NCBI GenBank assembly: GCA_041627475.1
Contig: JBFKQZ010000095.1
Location: forward strand, 1-10,502
Length of the DNA: 10,502 nucleotides
Source of the DNA: JBFGFG01 sp041627475
Lineage (GTDB): Bacteria > Actinomycetota > Nitriliruptoria > Nitriliruptorales > Nitriliruptoraceae
Direction: 5' to 3'
Under the pieces are notes generated by a model. The model did no database searches and was not told where the DNA came from. It worked only from the letters and a program-made list of their open reading frames with translations. This document shows positions 1 through 5,784 of the stretch, one piece after another (position 1 is the first letter of the stretch; each line of letters starts with the position of its first letter). A program made the position numbers and the translations under genes.

Positions 1-656
1 GTCTTGCCGTCGAAGCCGAACTGCCGCCCCTGGCCGCACTCCGCGACGAACCCGTCGTCGGCCCCGAGGTCGTTGAACACGCCATCGAGGATGGCGGCAC
101 CGCCGACGCGGGCGCCCGCGACGCACGCCTGCAGCGCGTACTGCAGCGGGGCGCGCCCCGGCACGTGCTCGGCCTGCAGCTCCTTGACGAGGTCGTTGGT
201 CCCCATCACGAGCACCGCGAGCCGCGGGTGCGAGGCGATGTCGGCGGCGTTGCCGACGGCCGTCGGCGTCTCGAGCATCGCCCAGATCGCCAGCTCGTCG
301 GGGGCGCCGGCAGCGCGCAGCGCCGCGTCGACCGCGTCGACGTCGGCGCGTGTGTCGACCTTCGGGATCACGATTGCGTCGGCCCCCGAGGTCGCGATGG
401 CCGCGACGTCGTCGTCGTGCCACGGGGTGCCGATCCCGTTCGCGCGGATCGTGACCTGGCGCCGGCCGTACTCGCCGCTCGCTGCGGCGGCGACGACCCG
501 GTCGCGCGCCTCGGCCTTGGCGTCCGGCGCGACGGCGTCCTCGAGGTCGAGGATCAGGCCGTCCGCGTCGAGGCCCTTGGCCTTCTCCAGCGCGCGCTCG
601 TTGGCGCCCGGCATGTAGAGGACCGAGCGGAGGGGGGTGTAGTCAGCAGCACTCAC
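1..656 (-). CDS. HpcH/HpaI-family CoA-ester lyase, (3S)-malyl-CoA thioesterase (Mcl2)-like, 3' end missing
   Basis: A CitE-like TIM-barrel enzyme acting in the cytoplasm on a malyl-CoA-type thioester. Visible are 218 codons of a family usually near 270-290. The gene is cut by the window edge just after the conserved GFDGKT motif, which normally precedes the IHPxQ motif. The N terminus reads PLRSVLYMPGANERALEKA, followed by DLEDAV (about 37-42). Expected active-site residues are present: Arg71 in TIRANG, Glu129 in AMLETP and Asp155 in VMGTNDL as metal ligands, and Asp191 in DGVFND. The overall pattern, as I remember it, is closest to Rhodobacter Mcl2, which hydrolyses (3S)-malyl-CoA, rather than to citrate lyase; there are no citrate lyase alpha or gamma subunit genes alongside. 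The GTG start is chosen because GAGGAG lies 7 nt upstream and the protein begins where the family does. It follows the mcl-like gene after 55 nt and is probably co-transcribed. The family is secure; thioesterase versus lyase activity is inferred. Confidence 0.85.
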   Translation of the reverse strand, partial: MSAADYTPLRSVLYMPGANERALEKAKGLDADGLILDLEDAVAPDAKAEARDRVVAAAASGEYGRRQVTIRANGIGTPWHDDDVAAIATSGADAIVIPKVDTRADVDAVDAALRAAGAPDELAIWAMLETPTAVGNAADIASHPRLAVLVMGTNDLVKELQAEHVPGRAPLQYALQACVAGARVGGAAILDGVFNDLGADDGFVAECGQGRQFGFDGK

Positions 657-663
657 AGGTTCT

Positions 664-669
664 CTCCTC
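664..669 (-). promoter_or_regulatory. Shine-Dalgarno site GAGGAG for the Mcl2-like gene
   Basis: On the minus strand GAGGAG is followed by 7 nt (AGAACCT) and then GTG at 656-654. This supports the chosen start. The site is part of the repeat pair in the spacer. Confidence 0.7.
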
Positions 670-707
670 GCTGCGCTCGGTCTGCGCCTGCTCCTCGCTT
701 CGCTCGG
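664..707. repeat. Two 17-bp near-identical direct repeats in the lyase intergenic spacer
   Basis: Positions 664-680 (CTCCTCGCTGCGCTCGG) and 691-707 (CTCCTCGCTTCGCTCGG) differ at one base and start 27 nt apart. Read on the minus strand each contains a mirror-symmetric GAGCGMAGCGAG core followed by GAGGAG. The copy nearer the downstream gene supplies that gene's ribosome site at 664-669. Similar GAGCGAAGCGAG elements are, from general knowledge, common between genes in high-GC actinomycetes. The element is a mirror repeat rather than an inverted repeat, so it does not form a simple hairpin. Confidence 0.75.
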
Positions 708-711
708 GCAC

Positions 712-1797
712 TCACAGTCCGTACTCCTCGGCGAGCTCGGGGTCCTTCGCGGCCAGCAGCTTCGCCAGCTCCAGCACGACGAGGCACTGCTTGTACGTGG
801 CGTCGTCCTGCATCTTGCCGTCGATCATGACGGCGCCGGCGCCGCCCTCGGGCATCTCCTCGACGACCTTCTTCGCCCACGCGACCTCGTCCGGCGGCGG
901 CGAGAAGACGCGGTTCGCGATCCCGATCTGGACCGGGTGCAGCGTCCAGGTGCCCACACACCCGAGGAGGTAGGCGTTGCGGAACTGGTCCTCGCAGGCG
1001 ACGACGTCCCTGATGTCACCGAACGGGCCGTAGTAGGGGAGGATCCCGGCCATCGCGCAGGCGTCGACCATGCGCGCGACCGTGTAGTGCCACAGGTCCT
1101 GCTGGGCCGTCGCCCGGGTGTCGGCGTCGAAGACGTAGTCGCCCTCGTCGTCGCGCTCGGGGTCCTGGCGGACGAGGTAGCCCGGGTGGCCACCGCCCAC
1201 GCGGGTGGTCTTCATGCGGCGGCTGGCGGCGAGGTCCGCGGGGCCGAGGCTGATGCCCTGCATGCGCGGACTCGCCAGCGCGATCTCCTCGACGTTCGCG
1301 ACGCCGCGCGCGGTCTCGAGGATCGCGTGGAAGAGGATCGGCCGGTCGAGGCCCGCCCGCGCCTCGAGCTGTGCGACGAGGCGGTCGAGGTAGTGGATGT
1401 CCTCGGCGCCCTCGACCTTCGGGACCATGATGACGTCGAGGTTCGCGCCGATCTCGGTGACGAGCGTCGTGACGTCGTCCAGCACCCAGGGCGAGTCGAG
1501 CGCGTTGACGCGCGTCCACAGCTGCGTGTCGGCGCCGGCGCCACCGAGCGTCGGGTTGTCCCGGCTGACCTGGACGAGGCCGGCGCGGGCCGCCTCCTTG
1601 TTGTCGGCGAGGATCGCGTCCTCGAGGTTGCCGAGCAGGACGTCTGCGGTCTCGGCCATCGCCGGGACCTTGCTCACCATCTTCGCGTTGGACGGGTCGA
1701 AGAAGTGGATCGACCGCGACGGCACGTGCGGGATCTCGGTCAGAGGCGTCGGTGCCCCGACGGCCAGCGGGCGGAAGTAGTCCTTCGGGGAGCGCAC
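712..1797 (-). CDS. mcl: L-malyl-CoA/beta-methylmalyl-CoA lyase, Chloroflexus-type
   Basis: A 361-residue HpcH/HpaI-family lyase that reversibly cleaves malyl-CoA to glyoxylate and acetyl-CoA, or beta-methylmalyl-CoA to glyoxylate and propionyl-CoA. Family landmarks are GNLEDAI (56-62), WTRVNALDSPWVLDD with Arg96 (94-108), IMVPKVEG (123-130), ILETARG with metal ligand Glu161, GISLGPADLAASR with metal ligand Asp188, TTRVGGGHP, YYGPFGDI with Asp261, and a C-terminal DGKMQDDAT. From memory the sequence, including the N-terminal RPLAVGAPTP stretch and the last residues AEEYGL, tracks the Chloroflexus aurantiacus enzyme (about 348 residues) more closely than the shorter Rhodobacter Mcl1. The reading frame stays open to 1950, but the GTG at 1797 is preferred: GAGG lies 5 nt upstream and the family N terminus begins right there, whereas the extra 51 residues are low-complexity Arg/Pro/Ser. 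It lies 76 nt after the exported-protein gene and 55 nt before the Mcl2-like gene. Confidence 0.9.
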   Translation of the reverse strand: MRSPKDYFRPLAVGAPTPLTEIPHVPSRSIHFFDPSNAKMVSKVPAMAETADVLLGNLEDAILADNKEAARAGLVQVSRDNPTLGGAGADTQLWTRVNALDSPWVLDDVTTLVTEIGANLDVIMVPKVEGAEDIHYLDRLVAQLEARAGLDRPILFHAILETARGVANVEEIALASPRMQGISLGPADLAASRRMKTTRVGGGHPGYLVRQDPERDDEGDYVFDADTRATAQQDLWHYTVARMVDACAMAGILPYYGPFGDIRDVVACEDQFRNAYLLGCVGTWTLHPVQIGIANRVFSPPPDEVAWAKKVVEEMPEGGAGAVMIDGKMQDDATYKQCLVVLELAKLLAAKDPELAEEYGL

Positions 1798-1828
1798 GAA
1801 GACCTCGTGAGTCGGCGACGGGCACCAG

Positions 1829-1834
1829 ACGGTA
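1829..1834 (-). promoter_or_regulatory. Possible -10 box (TACCGT) upstream of mcl
   Basis: Read on the minus strand, TACCGT matches the actinobacterial TAnnnT -10 pattern. It would place transcription start near 1822, giving a 25-nt leader to the GTG at 1797. No convincing -35 hexamer is visible. If real, the two lyase genes have a promoter separate from the exported-protein gene. In a sequence this GC-rich the match is weak evidence. Confidence 0.25.
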
Positions 1835-1873
1835 GGACGCGACGGGGCCGTGCGACCAACCGGGGAGCCGTGG

Positions 1874-2485
1874 TCAGCCGGCGAGCCCGCCCGTGCTCGC
1901 GACTTCGTCCGTGACCGCTCCAGCGACGTCGGTGGCAACGCTCTCGGCACCGGTGACCGTCACCTCGGTGCCCGTGTCGTCGATCGTTGCCGCCACCGCG
2001 GGGCCGTCCTCGCCGGCCGCGACGACGACCGTCGCCCCGGTGTCGTCCGCCTGCACGTCCGCGCCGACCCCGTCCCCGCTGTCGTCGGCTGCGACAACCG
2101 GCCGGTCGTCGGCGGGTCGCGCGGCCGGTGCCGGCTCGTCGACGCGTGTCGCCGGGCCGGCAGGCGGTGTCGTGGCTGCCTCGGCGGTCGCCGCCGCGCG
2201 TGCCGGGGCCGTCGTCACCCGGGGGAGCAGACGGGGTGCCGCAGGTGTCGTCGTCGGTGTCGTCGATGGGGCCACTGCGAGCACCGGCTGCCGGTCGAGG
2301 ACGGTCGGGGGCACGTCCGGGATGCGTGCGGTGCCGGCGGCGACGACGTCCGAGGTCCGGGTGACACCGACGGCCGGCAGGTCGGCCACGGAGCGCGTCG
2401 CGAGCGTGACCGCAGCCGTGCTCGCGGCCACTGCGAGCGCGACGGCGACGAGCCACAGCAGTGGCACGCGGACGGTGGCGCGCAT
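1874..2485 (-). CDS. Exported membrane-anchored protein, low complexity, function unknown
   Basis: I do not recognise a family. The 203-residue product starts with two arginines and a hydrophobic helix at about 8-29 (VPLLWLVAVALAV onward), which could be an uncleaved anchor or a signal peptide; there is no lipobox cysteine, and the protein contains no cysteine at all. Residues 57-132 are a Pro/Ala/Thr-rich linker. The C-terminal part from about 133 is acidic, with recurring DDSG/DDTG units (from about 134, 148 and 169) followed by short alternating Val/Thr runs, as in a small beta-rich or repetitive extracellular segment. The start is supported by GGAG 7 nt upstream of the ATG. It is transcribed divergently from the response regulator/kinase pair across about 120 bp, so it is a candidate target of that system. 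It could equally be read through into mcl 76 nt downstream. The coding call rests on start, ribosome site and signal segment. Confidence 0.65.
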   Translation of the reverse strand: MRATVRVPLLWLVAVALAVAASTAAVTLATRSVADLPAVGVTRTSDVVAAGTARIPDVPPTVLDRQPVLAVAPSTTPTTTPAAPRLLPRVTTAPARAAATAEAATTPPAGPATRVDEPAPAARPADDRPVVAADDSGDGVGADVQADDTGATVVVAAGEDGPAVAATIDDTGTEVTVTGAESVATDVAGAVTDEVASTGGLAG

Positions 2486-2605
2486 CGTCGTGCTCCGGAT
2501 GGTCGGGGTCCTGCTCGAAGCTAACTAGTCATGCATTCGCCGGACAGGGGCGTCCGTCCTGCCGCACGGCCGTCGCGTCCGCCTCGCGCGCCGTACCGTG
2601 CGGGC
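2486..2605. promoter_or_regulatory. Divergent promoter region between exported protein and two-component system
   Basis: This 120-bp spacer contains the least GC-rich stretch nearby (about 2516-2540, CTAACTAGTCATGCATTC, with the palindromes ACTAGT and ATGCAT). On the minus strand TAGCTT (2523-2518) would start transcription near 2511, 25 nt before the exported-protein ATG. On the plus strand TACCGT (2594-2599) would place +1 at about 2606, the A of the response-regulator ATG, giving a leaderless mRNA. That fits the absence of a clear Shine-Dalgarno site there. No good -35 hexamers are visible, so the positions are tentative. Confidence 0.4.
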
Positions 2606-3286
2606 ATGATCTCCGTACTGCTCGTCGAGGACGACGATCGCATCCGCACCGCCGTGCTGCGGGCCCTCGCCGAGCGCGGGATGGCGGTCGACCACGTCGG
2701 CACGGGCGCCGCGGCGGTCCAGCGACTCGGTGAGGACGCTCCGGACGTCGTCGTGCTCGACCTGGGACTGCCCGACATGGACGGCCGGCAGGTCCTGCGC
2801 ATGATCCGCAGCGTCTCCGACCTGCCGGTGATCGTCGCGACCGCGCGCGACGACGAGGCCGAACTCGTCGCGACGCTCAACGACGGTGCCGACGACTACG
2901 TGGTCAAGCCCTACACGGGTGCGCACCTCGAGGCGCGCATCCGCGCCGTGTGGCGGCGGGCCGGGGGTGACGACCACCCGACCAGGCTCCGGATCGCCGA
3001 CCTCGACATCGACCTGCCCGGTCGTGTCGCGCGTCTGGGTGAGCAGGAGCTCGACCTGACACGGCTCGAGTTCGACCTGCTCGCCCACCTCGCCGAGCAC
3101 GTCGGTGAGGTCGTGACGAAGCAGCAGCTGCTGGCCGAGGTCTGGCGCCAACCGATGGGGGGCGCGGACAAGACCGTCGACGTCCACCTGTCGTGGCTGC
3201 GTCGCAAGCTCGGCGAGTCGGCAGCGGAGCCACGGTTCCTCCACACCGTCCGGGGTGTGGGGATCAAGCTGGTCGACCCGACGTGA
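2606..3286 (+). CDS. OmpR/PhoB-family two-component response regulator
   Basis: A 226-residue DNA-binding regulator. The receiver domain (about 1-115) has the acidic pair Asp9/Asp10, phosphoacceptor Asp52 in VVVLDLGLPDMDG, Thr79 and Lys101 in VVKPY. The C-terminal winged helix (about 127-223) carries LTRLEFDLLAHLAEH, the recognition-helix region KTVDVHLSWLRRKLG and the typical ending TVRGVGIKL. The ATG at 2606 is chosen because the receiver fold starts there (MISVLLVEDDD); upstream in-frame codons give Arg/Pro-rich residues only. No ribosome site is obvious, and a TACCGT box 12-7 nt before the ATG suggests a leaderless transcript. Its stop overlaps the kinase start by 4 nt (GTGA), so this is a cognate pair. 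The signal and regulon are unknown; the divergent exported-protein gene is an obvious candidate target. Confidence 0.95.
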   Translation: MISVLLVEDDDRIRTAVLRALAERGMAVDHVGTGAAAVQRLGEDAPDVVVLDLGLPDMDGRQVLRMIRSVSDLPVIVATARDDEAELVATLNDGADDYVVKPYTGAHLEARIRAVWRRAGGDDHPTRLRIADLDIDLPGRVARLGEQELDLTRLEFDLLAHLAEHVGEVVTKQQLLAEVWRQPMGGADKTVDVHLSWLRRKLGESAAEPRFLHTVRGVGIKLVDPT

Positions 3287-4578
3287 GGCGGCGGCTGGTC
3301 ACGCTCGCGCTGGCCAGCACCAGCCTCGTCGCCGTCGCCTTCCTCGTCCCCCTGTTCGGCCTCGTCGACCAGCTCGCGCTCGACCGTGCACTGCGTCCGG
3401 CAGAGCTGGCGGCCCGGTCGGTCGCACCGACGGTGCCGTTGCTCGACGACGAGACGCTCGGCGACGTCCTGCGGGTCACCGAGCAGGAGTTCGACGGGAT
3501 GCTGCGGGTCGTGCGTCCCGACGGCCAGGTCGTCGGTGACCCGGCGGGCGAGGTCGACGAGTTCGTCCGCCGGGCCCGCGAGGAGCGCGTCGCGCTGCGG
3601 GTCCCGGTCGACGGCGGGCAGCGGATCCTGGTGCCGGTGACCTCCGGGGCGGGGGTCGCGGTGGTCGAGGCGACCGTCGCGGTCGATCGCAGTGGCGTCG
3701 TCCTCGCGTGGACGGCCCTGGGGGTGCTGGGGGTCGTGCTGGTCGTCGGGGCGACGCTCCTCGCCGACCGCCTCGGGCGGACCACGGTCCGGGCCGCACA
3801 GGCGCTCGAGGCGACGGCCGAGCGGCTCTCGGAGGGGGACCTCGCCGCAACGGCCGCGGTCGTCGAGCCGCCGGACCTCGCGCGCGTGTCCGGCGCTCTC
3901 GACCAGCTGGCCGGCCGGATCGACCAGTTGCTGACGGAGGCGCGCGAGGACGCCGCCGACGTGTCACACCGCCTCCGCACCCCGCTGACGGCGCTGCGCC
4001 TCGATGTGGAGTCGTTGCGCGACGAGGCACTGCGGACCCGGCTGCTCGCGGACCTCGACGCGCTCGACACCGCCGTCTCGCAGGTCATCGACGACGCGCG
4101 GGCGCCGCTGCGCGTCGGCGCGGGGGAGGGCGCCGACGTGGTCGCCGTGACCCGCGACCGCGTCGCGTTCTGGGCGGGCCTCGCGGAGGACGAGGGGCGG
4201 CCGGTGGCGGTCGACCTGCCGGACGAGGTCGTGCGTACCGGGATGCCGCTGACCGACGTGACCACGGTGCTCGACGTGCTCCTCGACAACGCCTTCCGCC
4301 ACACACCCGTCGGCACCGCCGTCAGCGTGGCTGTCGAGCTCGACGACGACACGGCCGTGCTCGTCGTGGCCGACGACGGTCCCGGGCTGCCGCAGGACAT
4401 CGACGTCCTCGACCGGGGTCGCTCCGGTGGTGGTGGGTCGGGGCTCGGGCTCGACATCGTGGCGCGGTCGGTCCGTCGCGCCGGTGGGTCGCTCGAGGTC
4501 ACCGGACCGCCGGGGCGGGGCACGACGGTGCGCTGCCGCCTCCCACGACTCGGCGAGTCGGTCCGACCGGGGTCCTGA
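3283..4578 (+). CDS. Membrane sensor histidine kinase, partner of the OmpR-type regulator
   Basis: A 431-residue kinase. The first membrane helix is at about 4-28. It is followed by an extracytoplasmic sensor of about 110 residues (28-138) with no recognised fold, and the second helix is at about 139-161. A HAMP linker (about 162-217) leads to the dimerisation domain, with phosphoacceptor His229 in DVSHRLRTPLTALR. The ATPase domain has the N box at VLLDNAFRH (Asn336), G1 DDGPGLP (364-370) and G2 GGGGSGLGLDIV. A clear F box is missing between G1 and G2, where the short segment DIDVLDRGR stands; shortened lids like this occur in actinobacterial kinases. The GTG at 3283 overlaps the regulator stop by 4 nt, has no ribosome site of its own and is probably translationally coupled. 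Starting there puts the first membrane helix at the N terminus as expected. Confidence 0.93.
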   Translation: MRRRLVTLALASTSLVAVAFLVPLFGLVDQLALDRALRPAELAARSVAPTVPLLDDETLGDVLRVTEQEFDGMLRVVRPDGQVVGDPAGEVDEFVRRAREERVALRVPVDGGQRILVPVTSGAGVAVVEATVAVDRSGVVLAWTALGVLGVVLVVGATLLADRLGRTTVRAAQALEATAERLSEGDLAATAAVVEPPDLARVSGALDQLAGRIDQLLTEAREDAADVSHRLRTPLTALRLDVESLRDEALRTRLLADLDALDTAVSQVIDDARAPLRVGAGEGADVVAVTRDRVAFWAGLAEDEGRPVAVDLPDEVVRTGMPLTDVTTVLDVLLDNAFRHTPVGTAVSVAVELDDDTAVLVVADDGPGLPQDIDVLDRGRSGGGGSGLGLDIVARSVRRAGGSLEVTGPPGRGTTVRCRLPRLGESVRPGS

Positions 4579-4592
4579 GCGGACCCCGGGGA

Positions 4593-4611
4593 CCCGGCCC
4601 CACCAGCCGGG
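4593..4611. terminator. GC hairpin between convergent kinase genes, possible bidirectional terminator
   Basis: CCCGGC (4593-4598) pairs with GCCGGG (4606-4611) around a 7-nt loop in the 36-bp gap between two genes reading toward each other. An alternative stem, CCCCGG (4584-4589) with CCGGGG (4607-4612), is also possible. There is no T tract, so the call rests on position and stem only. Confidence 0.45.
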
Positions 4612-4614
4612 GCG

Positions 4615-5784
4615 TCAGTGCTCGGCTGAGCGGCGGGGCAGGCGCACCGCGAAGCGCGTCCGGCCGTCGACACGTGCGTAGGTGACCTCGCCGCCGTTCG
4701 CCGTCGCGAGCCCGTCGACGATGGCAAGCCCGAGGCCGGCACCGGTCGACTCCCGCGCCACGCCGGCGCTGGCCTGGCTGAAGCGTTCGAACAGGTGGGG
4801 GACGAAGCTGTCGGGGACGCCGGGCCCGTGGTCGAGGACGGCCAGTTCGACCATGTCGCCGTCCGCGACGACCTCGACCTCGACCGGCGGCGCCCCGTAC
4901 TTCTCCGCGTTCGTGAGCAGGTTGAGCAGCACCTGCTCCAGCTGGTCGGGGTCGACGGACGCGAGGAGGTCGCCGTCGCCCCGCAGCGGCACGTCGAGGC
5001 CGGCGGCCTCCACGATCTCCCGTGCGGTGGCGGCGACGGGGACGACCTCCGGCCGGGTGTCGAGGCGCCCGGCCTCGATGCGTCCCACGGTGAGCAGGTC
5101 GTCCACCAGGCGCAGCAGCCGCTGCCCCTGCCGTTCGATCACCCCGAGGAACTCCTTGCGGCGGCCGGGGCCGAGCTCCTCGTCGTGGTCCCGAAGGGTC
5201 GCGGCGAACCCCAGGATGGACGTCAGCGGCGTGCGCAGCTCGTGGCTCGCGACGGAGATGACCGCGTCCTTCGCGGCGGACGCCTCCACCAGCCGCTGGT
5301 TCACGTCGCGCAGCTCGGCGGCCTGGGCCTCCGACTGCTCGCGCAGGTGACGCTCGCGGTCGGCGGCGCTGCGCAGGGCGAGTGCGAGGTCCACCACCTG
5401 GGTCATGGACCGCACGAGGTGCAGCTCGGCGGCGTCCAGTGGTGCTCCCGACCGGCCCAGCACGACGTGGACCCCGGGGCCACGTCCCACGTCCACGACG
5501 CGCAGGTCGAGCACGCCGAGACCGGCGACCTCCAGCGCGCCGCCGCCGGCAGCAACGACCTCGATCAGTGCGGCGGCCGGGTCGGTGTCCGCCGGGAACC
5601 CGATCGCGGCGGGCACGCGACCGTCGTCGGTGACCAGCGCGCACACCTCGGCGTCGACCGCCTCGGCGATGCGGTGGGTGGCCCCCATGAGCATCGCGGC
5701 CACGTCGTCGTAGGCCGAGATCCCGGCCAGCAGGCCGGCCAGCTGCTGGACGGCCCAGCCACTTGAGGGCTGCAGCACGCTCAT
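4615..5784 (-). CDS. Cytoplasmic GAF-like sensor histidine kinase coupled to FIST protein
   Basis: A 389-residue kinase without membrane helices. An N-terminal GAF-like sensor spans about 15-135 (HRIAEAVDAEVCALVTDDG near the start, PLDAAELHLVRSM near the end). A charged likely coiled coil (about 137-170) follows. The HisKA domain carries His181 in SVASHELRTPLTSILGF. The ATPase domain has the N box LLNLLTNAEKYG (Asn292), G1 DHGPGVP (318-324), F box LFERFSQ (331-337) and G2 TGAGLGLAIVDGLA. All catalytic motifs are intact. The ATG at 5784 overlaps the FIST gene stop in ATGA, so translation is coupled. The GAF assignment is by shape and length; the ligand is not inferable. No response regulator adjoins this pair; the neighbouring OmpR-type regulator already has its own kinase, so the partner is elsewhere or shared. 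Confidence 0.9.
   Translation of the reverse strand: MSVLQPSSGWAVQQLAGLLAGISAYDDVAAMLMGATHRIAEAVDAEVCALVTDDGRVPAAIGFPADTDPAAALIEVVAAGGGALEVAGLGVLDLRVVDVGRGPGVHVVLGRSGAPLDAAELHLVRSMTQVVDLALALRSAADRERHLREQSEAQAAELRDVNQRLVEASAAKDAVISVASHELRTPLTSILGFAATLRDHDEELGPGRRKEFLGVIERQGQRLLRLVDDLLTVGRIEAGRLDTRPEVVPVAATAREIVEAAGLDVPLRGDGDLLASVDPDQLEQVLLNLLTNAEKYGAPPVEVEVVADGDMVELAVLDHGPGVPDSFVPHLFERFSQASAGVARESTGAGLGLAIVDGLATANGGEVTYARVDGRTRFAVRLPRRSAEH

Noticed and set aside
937..1914. A 325-codon open frame on the plus strand opposite mcl
   Set aside because: Antisense to a fully conserved lyase and without recognisable domains.
1798..1950. N-terminal extension of the malyl-CoA lyase to an upstream ATG
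   Set aside because: The extra residues are Arg/Pro/Ser-rich, overlap the exported-protein gene, and precede the exact point where family homology and a ribosome site begin.
3264..4742. A 492-codon open frame on the minus strand
   Set aside because: Antisense to the membrane histidine kinase; Ser/Arg/Thr-rich shadow with no motif.
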